A stretch of 57,342 nt of DNA, from the NCBI GenBank assembly GCA_031418455.1, contig JANOXJ010000173.1:1-57342 (forward strand). The letters run 5' to 3'. Shown piece after piece: positions 28,952 through 37,918 of this stretch. Each line of letters starts with the position of its first letter. Position 1 is the first letter of the stretch. The DNA is from JANNVZ01 sp031418455 (lineage in GTDB: Bacteria > Bacteroidota > Bacteroidia > Flavobacteriales_D > Sanyastnellaceae). A program made the position numbers and the translations under genes. Below the pieces are notes generated by a model. It had not been told where the DNA came from. It saw nothing but the letters and a program-made list of their open reading frames with translations, and made no database searches.

Positions 28952-28996
28952 AGAAAAAAAAATGACTGTGTGCGACACATTCGGCACACAGTCATT
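28952..28996 (-). terminator. Intra-operon terminator / attenuator
   Basis: A perfect 13-bp stem (28961-28973 with 28984-28996, loop of 10) is followed on the minus strand by nine T. It lies between the DUF4331 stop and the TPR start, with too little room (about 30 bp) for a separate promoter after it. Partial read-through is therefore likely, setting DUF4331 expression above that of the two downstream genes. Confidence 0.85.
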
Positions 28997-29005
28997 TAAT
29001 GTAGT

Positions 29006-31081
29006 TTATTTAGATTTCACAAGTTTACTTGAGTGTATAACCTTACCATCGGCTATTACATTTACTATGTACACACCTTCAGCAGCGTTTTCTGCATTCC
29101 AGGTAGCGGCATAGTCACCGGCTATCTGCTCTTTGTTTACAAGTGTTTCCACTAATTGGCCAGTGGTGTTGTACACATAGATAGCTATGTCAGAGTTTGA
29201 ACTAACATGGTACTTAATGGTAGTTTGGTCCACAAACGGATTTGGGCTAGCTACCACTGTAACTGCTGCAGCAGAAAAACCAAGGTTGGCTTCACCATAC
29301 TGCGAGCTGCGCGCTGTCATAGCTTCATCGTTTGGGCAGCAATTGTCTACACCAGACCATGGCAACTGTACATAAGGGAACGAAGTTCTAAACTCTTTAT
29401 CATTCGCCTCAATACCTGTTGTGTAGCTAAGTTTAGCAAGCAACATAGGTGTTACTGGATTTGGATTACCAGCCACATAGTCATCTTCCCACAATCCTAT
29501 AGCATCTAAAACAATGCCTCCAACAGCCATTAACTCTATGCGTGTAACATCATCTTCCAGTCTTCTGCCATTAGGAAAACCATCCATGTTTGGTATAGCC
29601 TGAATAGATGTGTTAGCATTATATGCTGGGTCTAGCAAACCAGCAACTGCTGCTGCAACAAGACCCAATGAGCTAAACGCTTCCGAATTACGATCAGTAG
29701 GTGGCACAGCCATGTTCAAGCGAAGCATATCGCCACCATTTGGAAGAAAGTTATTGATAAATGGTTTTCCATTTGCAAGCGGGTTGCCTGCTTTGCCGGT
29801 AGCTAACTGGTAAGGAGCCAAATTAGGCACACCAGTGTGGAATATAGGATACAAGTCTACAGAGCGTGGCTTACCAGGTGCTGGCAATAGCAACGTACCA
29901 AAGATGGCATCATCTAATGCTGTACCTGCCACTGCTGGTGTATTTTTTAAACCATACAATCCATTGCCACCATAGCCGAAATTAAAACCTTGCAAAGAAT
30001 TTTTCTGAATGCGAAGTGGAGCTAAAGCTGGCACTGCACCACCATACAATGCATCATCCATATACAAGCTCAACTCTGGATTGAAGAAGTACTCCTTGTG
30101 TGCTGCTATTTCAGCATAAGGTGTTGTGCTGTTCCACAAATCTTTGTTGCCCACAGGTATTACCGCTTCGTTTGTTAACGGCATTCCAATGCGCGAAATT
30201 TGTCTCCATGGGCCAGTGTATTTTTCTACGCCTTGTGCTTGTACTTGATTAGCATTATTTAAAATTCTAATTTGTTGGCGACTAGCTGACGCCCATACAC
30301 CTATTACAAAATTTGCATCAAGAATACTTGTAGCTTGTGCAGCAGTTTTGTGATCCTTCTGAAGGGTGCTTATAGGTATTTTCAAACAGATAGCACTCAC
30401 GTTCAAGCAGCCCACACCATCGCGCGGAGTACCATTCTGACGTGGAGCATCGCCTAGGTCGAAAATTCCACCAAGGTCAACAAAAAACGGATCGTCCACC
30501 GGACCAGCAAATACTGTTTCGCCTGTAGATGTGCTGGTAATAGCGTTAGTAAACAAAGTTTCATAATCACTATTCAAACCTGCACCGCTTTCAATAGAGC
30601 GCGGCCCAATGTTGTATGGCGGCACTATTCCATTTTGTTTGATGGTTTGAAAAGATGCACCTCCATTGATACTACGCTCCAACTTGTAAGTAGTTTTGTG
30701 GTTTTCCGCTCCCAACCTTATATTGAAAAAGGTAGTAGGATCTTGATAGGTTTTGGAGAATGTGAAGCGATAAATAATATCGTCACCCGATGTGCTCAGT
30801 TTGTTATCAATGTGAATTTCATAACGCACATTGGTACCAAATTGATAATAGTTAGGACCGCCATCCGGCTTTTGAAACGGAATGTAGTTGGCAATAATGG
30901 TGATGTAATTAGGATCATCCGGACTCCTAAAGGCATAGAGGTCCGTGTTGTCGGCCAAAGGGTCGTTTGCAATAAAGGGGGCTTCTCTGTGGCTGGAGGC
31001 AAGCATTTTGCCGGCACAAAGCACGAATGCGGAGAGCAGAATCATTCTGCATGTCCGAGCTAAACTGTAACAAGTTCTCAT
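29006..31081 (-). CDS. DUF4331 secreted protein, T9SS type A
   Basis: 691 residues. After the signal peptide the DUF4331 hallmark is complete: SSHREAPFIANDPLADNTDLYAF at residues ~29-51, then GPNYYQFGTNVRYEI. The domain covers most of the protein. A type A sorting domain starts near residue 610 (ASPNPFVDQTTI, IYVYNTTGQLVETL, AAEGVYIVNV, KLVKSK), so the mature protein is exported and probably attached to the surface. Biochemical role unknown; the conserved His and Asp at the mature N-terminus suggest metal or ligand binding. First gene of the operon with the TPR lipoprotein and TonB receptor, so it may capture what the receptor imports. Confidence 0.93.
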   Translation of the reverse strand: MRTCYSLARTCRMILLSAFVLCAGKMLASSHREAPFIANDPLADNTDLYAFRSPDDPNYITIIANYIPFQKPDGGPNYYQFGTNVRYEIHIDNKLSTSGDDIIYRFTFSKTYQDPTTFFNIRLGAENHKTTYKLERSINGGASFQTIKQNGIVPPYNIGPRSIESGAGLNSDYETLFTNAITSTSTGETVFAGPVDDPFFVDLGGIFDLGDAPRQNGTPRDGVGCLNVSAICLKIPISTLQKDHKTAAQATSILDANFVIGVWASASRQQIRILNNANQVQAQGVEKYTGPWRQISRIGMPLTNEAVIPVGNKDLWNSTTPYAEIAAHKEYFFNPELSLYMDDALYGGAVPALAPLRIQKNSLQGFNFGYGGNGLYGLKNTPAVAGTALDDAIFGTLLLPAPGKPRSVDLYPIFHTGVPNLAPYQLATGKAGNPLANGKPFINNFLPNGGDMLRLNMAVPPTDRNSEAFSSLGLVAAAVAGLLDPAYNANTSIQAIPNMDGFPNGRRLEDDVTRIELMAVGGIVLDAIGLWEDDYVAGNPNPVTPMLLAKLSYTTGIEANDKEFRTSFPYVQLPWSGVDNCCPNDEAMTARSSQYGEANLGFSAAAVTVVASPNPFVDQTTIKYHVSSNSDIAIYVYNTTGQLVETLVNKEQIAGDYAATWNAENAAEGVYIVNVIADGKVIHSSKLVKSK

Positions 31082-31402
31082 GTTGTTTAATTAATTTAAT
31101 GTTAGAAAATAAAATTGTTTTGGTGGTTAAGCTTCACAAATGGTTATTTGTACCTGACCATGATTACCTACGAGAAAGGTTTCATTTCAGATTTTTTATT
31201 TTGAAAAAAAAGCAATTCGACTAAACAATAGGACTAGACAAAACCTCCCAAATACATTGATAGCACAGGCAGTCCCGTAAAAATTGACTGAATAATATTT
31301 TTTTTTGATTTTTAGATATAAAAAAATTCTCAGGCATCTTTTTCTCTTATTTAAGTGTCTTGTGCATACATTAAGTTTGTACTCTATAATTATTTTACTA
31401 CT
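31082..31402. other. Divergent intergenic region, 321 bp
   Basis: Separates the leftward DUF4331 operon from the rightward inhibitor gene. No gene is seen. A TAAGTTTG box serves the rightward side. I found no exact -7 box for the DUF4331 operon. Confidence 0.6.
31372..31379 (+). promoter_or_regulatory. Bacteroidota -7 box (TAAGTTTG)
   Basis: Exact match to the Bacteroidota TAnnTTTG consensus, 23 bp before the ATG at 31403. No clear -33 TTG at normal spacing. Confidence 0.4.
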
Positions 31403-32575
31403 ATGAAAAAAACACTACTCGCCTTTTTATGTCTTGTATCGCTTGTGCAGTTAAAAGCGCAAGACTGTGTAGATAGCTCATTAATCAACTTGAACGCCAT
31501 ATGCCCTCTTATATACGCGCCTGTGTGCGGCTGCAATGGTGTTACCTATGACAATTATTGTTACGCGACCAACTTTGGCGGTGTAACGTCTTATTCAGAT
31601 GGGCCATGCAAAGTATCCAATGCTGGTGATTGTGCCAACGTAAGCAATGTAGATTTTGGCCCATGCGATTTGTTTTTGGGTTATGCATTCAATGGCACCG
31701 GATGCGCTGGCTACAGCGGCTGTGGCTATGTGGCAGGCAATTTGGATTATACTAATTCATTTTACCAAAGCGAAGACTCCTGCATGTATTACTGTGGTGT
31801 GCTTGGTGCTTGTATTAATCAGTGGCAACTAGAGCAGGGTGCTAATATTTTTTGCACCTTGGACTATACCCCAGTGTGCGGCTGCGATGGAGTAACCTAC
31901 AGCAATGCGTGCAATGCTTATTATTTTGGGGGTGTTACCACCTACTCTGCAGGCGAATGTTCTGATACTACCTGCTATGTAGTGCCAATAGAAGTTGATT
32001 TTGGCGAATGTGAGATGGCTTTAGGATTTGTGCGTCAATACAACAACATCTGCGCATTCATTTCCGGTTGTGGATATATAGGCAACAATGGTTACGACTA
32101 TAGCGCATACTTTTTCGATAGCGAATATGCTTGCAATAATTTTTGCTTAGGAAGTGTGGTTATTACATGCCCAGACAGTTCACTTATAGACCTAAGTGTA
32201 ATATGTTCTACAATATATGAACCAGTATGCGGCTGCGATAGCGTTACCTATAGCAACTCTTGTGTGGCTATCAATCACTATGGGGTAGCTCAATTTACAC
32301 CTGGCGAATGCCAAACTGCGGTAAATGAAATTAAGAATAATTTATTCTCTGTTTATCCTAATCCAACATCTGGCAATATTACACTTTCATTTCAAGCTAC
32401 TATTAGCGGCAGTTTAAAACTATATGATATATCAGGCAAAATGGTTCATTCAGTTGCCCTTTCATGCCAGAAAATAGTAACCATGGAAACTGAAAAATTA
32501 TTGCCCGGTCATTACGTGCTACAAGTAGTTAGCAATACAAGCGATGTGTACTATTCTAAAATAATTAAAGAATAA
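31403..32575 (+). CDS. Secreted protein with Kazal and Kunitz-like modules, T9SS type A
   Basis: 390 residues from ATG 31403 (MKKTLLAFLCL, cleavage near LKAQ). Three Kazal-like modules carry PVCGCNGVTYDNYC, PVCGCDGVTYSNAC and PVCGCDSVTYSNSC. Between them lie two six-Cys modules (VDFGPC...SGCGY...SEDSCMYYC and VDFGEC...SGCGY...SEYACNNFC). Their Cys order and final C-x3-C resemble a Kunitz/BPTI domain, with shorter and longer loops than BPTI. A type A sorting domain ends the protein (VYPNPTSGNI, LYDISGKMV, ending IKE). Kazal and Kunitz folds usually inhibit serine proteases, so this is probably an extracellular inhibitor. It is divergent from the DUF4331 operon and close to a protease-like gene. 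Confidence 0.85.
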   Translation: MKKTLLAFLCLVSLVQLKAQDCVDSSLINLNAICPLIYAPVCGCNGVTYDNYCYATNFGGVTSYSDGPCKVSNAGDCANVSNVDFGPCDLFLGYAFNGTGCAGYSGCGYVAGNLDYTNSFYQSEDSCMYYCGVLGACINQWQLEQGANIFCTLDYTPVCGCDGVTYSNACNAYYFGGVTTYSAGECSDTTCYVVPIEVDFGECEMALGFVRQYNNICAFISGCGYIGNNGYDYSAYFFDSEYACNNFCLGSVVITCPDSSLIDLSVICSTIYEPVCGCDSVTYSNSCVAINHYGVAQFTPGECQTAVNEIKNNLFSVYPNPTSGNITLSFQATISGSLKLYDISGKMVHSVALSCQKIVTMETEKLLPGHYVLQVVSNTSDVYYSKIIKE

Positions 32576-32613
32576 TTTTTAGACTATACGTTTTTAATTC
32601 AAACTCATAAACC

Positions 32614-32652
32614 AAAAAAAAACGATGACCACATGGTCATCGTTTTTTTTTT
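32614..32652. terminator. Bidirectional intrinsic terminator
   Basis: A 10-bp stem (AACGATGACC / GGTCATCGTT) with ACAT loop, a run of A before and a run of T after. It serves the inhibitor gene (+) and sucA (-). Confidence 0.9.
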
Positions 32653-32673
32653 ATATAATTCGTTCAAACTTTT

Positions 32674-35424
32674 TTACACTTTTACCTTGCTGTTTTCAAA
32701 TAGCTTTTGCATCATATCGTTCATGCGTTTTTCGTGCACCTTAGGTGAGCCTGTGGCAGGTGATGCCGATGCAGGTAACGATATTACATCTAAATTCAAA
32801 TGGCGAAGCATGCGCATAATGTAACTCCAGGCACCCATGTTTTCAGGCTCTTCCTGAGCCCAAATTACTTTGGCCTTTTTGCTATATGATTCGAGTACAG
32901 CATCTAATTGTTTTTGTGGAAATGGATACAATTGCTCCAATCTAACTACTGCCATATTTTCTCCTGCCCCTAGCTTTTCCTTTTGCTCCAGTATTTCATA
33001 ATACACTTTGCCTGAGCACAGCACTATGGTATCCACATCCTTCTTATTTACTGTAGCATCATCCATTACTTCTGTAAAAGTACCTTTAGCCAATTCATTG
33101 ATAGTCGATACTGCTTTGGGATAGCGCAACAATTTTTTAGGTGTAAATATTATCAACGGCTTGCGGTATTCGGCCAACACTTGCCTGCGTAGCAAATGAT
33201 AAAAATTAGCCGGTGTAGTACAATTGCATACTTGCATATTTAACTCAGCACACAATTGCAAAAATCTTTCGAGGCGACCACTGGAGTGTTCGCTGCCCTG
33301 CCCTTCGTAGCCGTGAGGCAATAACATGGTAATGCCATTCATGGTGCGCCACTTGTCTTCTGCCGCGCTTATAAACTGGTCTATTACTATTTGTGCTCCA
33401 TTATTAAAATCGCCAAACTGTGCTTCCCAAATGGTGAGACCTTGTGGTGTGCCAAAGGCATAACCATAATCAAATCCCAATACACCATACTCTGAAAGTA
33501 AGCTGTTATAGATTGACAATTTTGCCTGGCTATCGCTTACTAAATTGAGTGGAATAAATTCCTTTTCTTCATCCTCATCAGTTTTTACCACTGCATGGCG
33601 ATGAGAGAAGGTGCCTCGCTCTACATCTTGACCGCTTATGCGCACAGGCTTTTTTTCTTGCAATAAAGTGGCGTATGCCAATAGCTCGCCCATGGCCCAA
33701 TCCAATTTATCTTCTTCCAACATTTTTAGTCTATCGGCAAAAACCTTGGCGGTTTTAGCTATAAACTTTTCGTTGGCCGGCAGCGTGCTTATTTTTTTTG
33801 CCAGCTCTGTAAGTTTCCTTTTATCGTATCCGGTATCTATTGATTTATCGAAATCTTTTTCATTCGCCTTGCGAATACCACTCCATGTTTCTTCCAAAAA
33901 GTGTTTTACGTAGGCCATTTTCATTTGCTTAGACAATTCCAATTTGGAATCGAGCATGGCTTCAAAATCATTTTTCACCTTTTCGCCATAGGCTGCATCT
34001 ACTGTGCCTTCTGCCAACAATTGTTGCAAGTATATCTCGCGCAGCGATGGGTGCGAGGCTATAAGCTTATACAATGAAGGTTGGGTAAACTTAGGCTCAT
34101 CGCCCTCGTTGTGCCCATACTTGCGGTAGCCAAGCAAATCCACAAACACATCCATATGAAAACGCATGCGGTATTCCAATGCCATTTTCATTGCTTCTAT
34201 TACCGCCTCTACATCATCAGCATTTACGTGAAATACGGGGCACAAGGTGGTCTTAGCTACGTCTGTGCAGTAGGTAGATGAGCGACCATCTAAATAATTG
34301 GTAGTAAATCCTACCTGATTATTAGTAACTATGTGAACTGTGCCTCCTGTGCGGTAGCCATCCAATAGGGCCATTTGCACTATTTCATACATTATACCTT
34401 GGCCTGCTATAGCGGCATCGCCATGCACAAGTACTGGCACTATTTTGTCTTCACTCTTTAGGTAGTTGTCTATTTTAGCACGGGTAAGTCCTTCTACCAC
34501 TGGGTTTACTGCTTCTAAGTGCGAAGGATTTGGACACAGCGTAAGATGCACTTCGGCTCCATTGGTGGTAGTAATGTCGTTGCTATATCCATAGTGGTAT
34601 TTAACATCGCCATCAAAACCAGATTCTTCGTCAAACTCCAATCCACCAAACTCTGCAAATACTTGCTCCTGTGGTTTGCCCATGATGTTGGTAAGCACAT
34701 TGAGCCTGCCGCGGTGCGCCATGCCTATTACAAATTCTTTCACTCCCATATCGCCACCATGTTTTACAAGGTAGTCCATGGCAGGCACTACGGCCTCGCA
34801 GCCTTCAACGCTAAATCTTTTGGCACCCACAAATTTTTTGTGGATATACTGTTCAAACAGAGAAGCCTTGCTGGCCATTTCGAGAAATTGTTTTTTCTCT
34901 GCAGCCGAAAATTTAGTTTTGTTTACAGCCTCTATGCGCTCGCGAATCCAAAGCACGCGCTGAGGGTCGCGCACATACATGTACTCCACACCTATGTGCT
35001 TGCAATAGCAATCTTTTAAGTGAGCAATAATGTCGCGCAGTTTGGCATCGCCAATTCCTATTTCTGTACCCGCATGAAATACGGTATCTAAATCTGCGTC
35101 TGACAGACCAAAGTTTTCTAAGTCTAAATTTGGCTTGTGTTTTCTGCGCTCGCGCACGGGGTTGGTTTCAGTAAAAAGATGGCCGCGCTGGCGATAACCG
35201 TTTATAAGGTTTATTACTTTAAACTCTTTTGCCATTTCGCTGGTGGCAGCAGGGCTTGCAGTTGCTCCGCCCGGTAGCACTTCAAATTCGGCCTTTTGAA
35301 ATTCAAATCCTTCAAAAAATCGCTGCCATGAAATATCTACCGATTGCGGGTCTTGTTTGTATTGCGTGTACAGAGCGTCTATACTAGTAACATCAGCATT
35401 GCTGAGGTAGGAATGATTGTCCAT
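32674..35424 (-). CDS. sucA: 2-oxoglutarate dehydrogenase E1 component
   Basis: 916 residues, the usual E1o length. The N-terminus is typical (NADVTSIDALYTQYKQDPQSVD, WQRFFEGF). The thiamine diphosphate region and the conserved VHGDAAIAGQG, GFTTN and HNEGDEPKFTQP motifs are present, as is the C-terminal transketolase-like part (TMLLPHGYEGQGSEHSSGR, WAQEEPENMGAW). It decarboxylates 2-oxoglutarate in the TCA cycle and passes the succinyl group to E2. The E2 gene sucB is not next to it, which is unusual compared with many genomes. Terminated by the shared hairpin at 32614-32652. Confidence 0.97.
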   Translation of the reverse strand: MDNHSYLSNADVTSIDALYTQYKQDPQSVDISWQRFFEGFEFQKAEFEVLPGGATASPAATSEMAKEFKVINLINGYRQRGHLFTETNPVRERRKHKPNLDLENFGLSDADLDTVFHAGTEIGIGDAKLRDIIAHLKDCYCKHIGVEYMYVRDPQRVLWIRERIEAVNKTKFSAAEKKQFLEMASKASLFEQYIHKKFVGAKRFSVEGCEAVVPAMDYLVKHGGDMGVKEFVIGMAHRGRLNVLTNIMGKPQEQVFAEFGGLEFDEESGFDGDVKYHYGYSNDITTTNGAEVHLTLCPNPSHLEAVNPVVEGLTRAKIDNYLKSEDKIVPVLVHGDAAIAGQGIMYEIVQMALLDGYRTGGTVHIVTNNQVGFTTNYLDGRSSTYCTDVAKTTLCPVFHVNADDVEAVIEAMKMALEYRMRFHMDVFVDLLGYRKYGHNEGDEPKFTQPSLYKLIASHPSLREIYLQQLLAEGTVDAAYGEKVKNDFEAMLDSKLELSKQMKMAYVKHFLEETWSGIRKANEKDFDKSIDTGYDKRKLTELAKKISTLPANEKFIAKTAKVFADRLKMLEEDKLDWAMGELLAYATLLQEKKPVRISGQDVERGTFSHRHAVVKTDEDEEKEFIPLNLVSDSQAKLSIYNSLLSEYGVLGFDYGYAFGTPQGLTIWEAQFGDFNNGAQIVIDQFISAAEDKWRTMNGITMLLPHGYEGQGSEHSSGRLERFLQLCAELNMQVCNCTTPANFYHLLRRQVLAEYRKPLIIFTPKKLLRYPKAVSTINELAKGTFTEVMDDATVNKKDVDTIVLCSGKVYYEILEQKEKLGAGENMAVVRLEQLYPFPQKQLDAVLESYSKKAKVIWAQEEPENMGAWSYIMRMLRHLNLDVISLPASASPATGSPKVHEKRMNDMMQKLFENSKVKV

Positions 35425-35453
35425 TCTATATTATTATCCTTAGGGTTATGGGG

Positions 35454-35461
35454 CAAAGTTA
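35454..35461 (-). promoter_or_regulatory. -7 box (TAACTTTG) of sucA
   Basis: Exact TAnnTTTG match on the minus strand, about 30 bp before the sucA ATG. No clear -33 partner. Confidence 0.45.
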
Positions 35462-35519
35462 CGTTTAAGCCAGAATAAAGTTCGCTTAAAGATGGCTTGT
35501 TTTACAAACTTATAGTGAA

Positions 35520-35837
35520 CTAAGTCGAAAGATTGCGCCTTATCCAAACCTTGAGGGCCTCGCGCCTAAGCACCATTTCGGTAAGTGCCTTCATTTTTTC
35601 GTTTTGCGAGTTGGTAGTTACCAGTTTGCGCATTTGCTTTTCTGATATATCTACTCTATTAATTATTCCGTTCAGCGCTGGGGTTTGCCTCTGCGATACT
35701 TCATTTATCATTCGCCACGTTTCATCATACAGCCACTGCGCATTCAGCTCCTCAGGGGCTTCTGCCATAGCTATGTGCGGATGAAAATCTTTTTTAAGCT
35801 GGTTGTACACATCCTGATACAGCTGTGTATAGTCCAC
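35520..35837 (-). CDS. Small conserved-looking protein of unknown function
   Basis: 105 residues, not recognised. It is highly charged and alpha-helical, with no signal peptide, so it should be cytoplasmic. Notable stretches are LYDETWRMINEVSQRQ and the basic end RREALKVWIRRN. It reads leftward, in the same direction as the two genes upstream of it and 85 bp after the nearest. The frame is uninterrupted with a credible ATG. I accept it as a gene from codon quality, with no functional claim. Confidence 0.65.
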   Translation of the reverse strand: MDYTQLYQDVYNQLKKDFHPHIAMAEAPEELNAQWLYDETWRMINEVSQRQTPALNGIINRVDISEKQMRKLVTTNSQNEKMKALTEMVLRREALKVWIRRNLST

Positions 35838-35922
35838 TTGCGTAGCAAGGCCATTCTCAGGAAATATTTGAAGTTGGTCAGCCAGATTGTGTTTGATTTA
35901 ATTTAATAAAATCTGCAGGTAA

Positions 35923-36432
35923 CTATTGGGCCAATAACTCAGCACAGTATTCCTTCAGTTTTCCCGCCTTAGCCTTGCGCACCAGTCGTTTCACATCGGC
36001 CGATTTATTTAGCTCTTTGCTTTGCTCGGCAAGTCGAGCGGCCACTTTTAATCCTTCTGTGTGCAGCACTAGCGTATCTTTTTCTTTTGGGTGCTGCATT
36101 ACATAGAGCGCCATGCCATGGATTAGCGGAAACAACAACTCAGGATGTTGCTCTATAAAGGGCATTCCGGTGGTTTTTACATCTAACTTCACTGTGGGCG
36201 AGCCGGCAAGCCATTCTAAAACATAGGCATTAGCCTTGCTGCGCTGCTGCACATCATGCCCTAGTGGTGTGTTGCATAGCCATACCAAGGTTTTCTTTAT
36301 CAAATCCTCGTCCTTTGCATAATCATTGGCTGTGGTCCAGCTATAACTTATGGGCAGTGTTGGGCACTGCGCCATAGCCCCTTCCATAGTTAATGCAAGC
36401 AGCAACATGAATATGTAAGACCGTAAATTCAT
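35923..36432 (-). CDS. Secreted helical protein of unknown function
   Basis: 169 residues. A clear signal peptide (residues 1-21, cleavage MAQ) precedes an alpha-helical mature part with three Cys. Phrases such as LIKKTLVWLCNTPLG, SKANAYVLEWLAGSP and LLFPLIHGMALYVMQHP show helices. No sorting domain, so periplasmic location is likely. It starts 3 bp after the saccharopine dehydrogenase stop and must be co-transcribed with it, but the functional link is obscure. Confidence 0.78.
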   Translation of the reverse strand: MNLRSYIFMLLLALTMEGAMAQCPTLPISYSWTTANDYAKDEDLIKKTLVWLCNTPLGHDVQQRSKANAYVLEWLAGSPTVKLDVKTTGMPFIEQHPELLFPLIHGMALYVMQHPKEKDTLVLHTEGLKVAARLAEQSKELNKSADVKRLVRKAKAGKLKEYCAELLAQ

Positions 36433-36435
36433 CTT

Positions 36436-37767
36436 TTACAAAGTTGCTTCATTTTCTTTGAATTGTATGCCCAAAGTATTTAATTCGTCCATAATAGGGT
36501 TGTAAATTTCAGGTATAACGGGCAATACCACGCCTGTCATGTTCAGCTGACCTTGCAATATCATTTTGGCAGCTATGGCCATGGGCAAGCCCACTGTTTT
36601 AGACATTGCAGTGTATATGGGGTCTTCGCCTGGGGTAACTAAAGAAGAAATAAGGCGATGGCGTTTGTCATTTAACCGATATTCAAACCTATGCCACATC
36701 ACTATCATGTCTTTGTCATGCTCGTCTAATTTCCACTTCTTCTCTATTAAGCGCTGCAAAGCCACTGCTGGCGACCCTTCTGTAATATCCAATGGTTCAT
36801 TATCAAATATTCCAAGCCATTTCAATTTGCTCATTACCACATCGCTCGTCTGCAGATATTGCTGCAGTGTCTTTTCCAATTCTTTGCCACCGCTTAAGTC
36901 TAAAAAAGAAGAAGTAAGCACGCACCAGGTTTTAGCAGCAGGGTTTTCTATAAGCAAAGAATCATCAGTAAGTCCTAGCTGAACTAGTGCATTCCAGGCT
37001 GCGCAAAACCCGCCTCTGCGCAAGGTGCCGCGGTATATGGTAGGTATAGTTTCTAACCCATATATTTTTTTATATTTCAGTGAGTCGCGGTTAGCATAGC
37101 CGTCAAAATGGCCGTAATCGGCTATTTCCACATCTGTTATTCGCTCAAAAAGGCGCTGGTAGGGAATGTATTTCAACTGGCCCTCTTGCTGAAAGCGGGC
37201 AGTGCCGCCATAGCCTGCAAGCACAACATTGCGTGGGTTCCAGGTTATTTTATAATTCCACGGATTGTTGTCGCACTCCGGTGCTATAAGGCCTCCGGTA
37301 AACGACTCAAAGCTTTCTATAACCGCTCCTTTTGCCCTTAGCCCATCTATTATTTGCATGGCCGACATATGGTCTATGCCTGGGTCCACGCCCATTTCGT
37401 TCAAAATAAGTACACCTTTTTGCTGAGCTTGCTCATGCAAGGCCCACATTTCGTCTGACACGTAGCTGGGTGTAATGAGGTGTTTGCCGCACTGTATGCA
37501 GTCTTGCGCCACCTCCGTGTGCATAAATGCAGGCAACATGGATATTACCAAATCGCTCTGTTCAATCTCTACCATGCGCTGCCCATCATCATTTGCATTT
37601 AGCTGAAAGGCAGAGGATTGGGCATGACCTGCCGTTTTTTGCAAGGCCATGGCCAGGTCCATATCTGCCACTCGCACATGCCATGCACCAGCCGTAGCAT
37701 GCTCCAGTAAATACTTTATAAGATGAGCGCTGCTGCGGCCTGCGCCCAAAATCAATATCTTTTTCAT
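36436..37767 (-). CDS. Saccharopine dehydrogenase-family protein
   Basis: 443 residues. A Rossmann nucleotide-binding start (ILILGAGRSSAHLIKYL) is followed by the substrate domain typical of the family (LNEMGVDPGIDHMSAMQIID, FESFTGGLIAPECDNNPWNYK, GTLRRGGFCAAWN) and the VGLPMAIAAKMIL segment near the end. Length and motifs fit the saccharopine dehydrogenases that turn saccharopine to or from glutamate plus aminoadipate semialdehyde (Lys9/LKR-SDH type). Lysine degradation is the likely pathway, with the partner reductase elsewhere. It heads a leftward transcript with the secreted 169-residue protein. Confidence 0.9.
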   Translation of the reverse strand: MKKILILGAGRSSAHLIKYLLEHATAGAWHVRVADMDLAMALQKTAGHAQSSAFQLNANDDGQRMVEIEQSDLVISMLPAFMHTEVAQDCIQCGKHLITPSYVSDEMWALHEQAQQKGVLILNEMGVDPGIDHMSAMQIIDGLRAKGAVIESFESFTGGLIAPECDNNPWNYKITWNPRNVVLAGYGGTARFQQEGQLKYIPYQRLFERITDVEIADYGHFDGYANRDSLKYKKIYGLETIPTIYRGTLRRGGFCAAWNALVQLGLTDDSLLIENPAAKTWCVLTSSFLDLSGGKELEKTLQQYLQTSDVVMSKLKWLGIFDNEPLDITEGSPAVALQRLIEKKWKLDEHDKDMIVMWHRFEYRLNDKRHRLISSLVTPGEDPIYTAMSKTVGLPMAIAAKMILQGQLNMTGVVLPVIPEIYNPIMDELNTLGIQFKENEATL

Positions 37768-37843
37768 ATCAAAATTTTAACGCGGCCAAAGTAATCAGGA
37801 GGTGTTCAATTGTAGATTTTAGCCTCCTTATTGTTCCTATTGA

Positions 37844-37851
37844 TAACTTTG
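37844..37851 (+). promoter_or_regulatory. -7 box (TAACTTTG), DUF4476 gene
   Basis: Exact TAnnTTTG match 68 bp before the ATG at 37919, implying a leader of about 60 bases. No clear -33 box. Confidence 0.4.
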
Positions 37852-37918
37852 GCACAACCTTAGCCTAGAAGAAATCAACGATATTATTTTTAACCGCTTT
37901 TTAAAAAATACTAGACAC

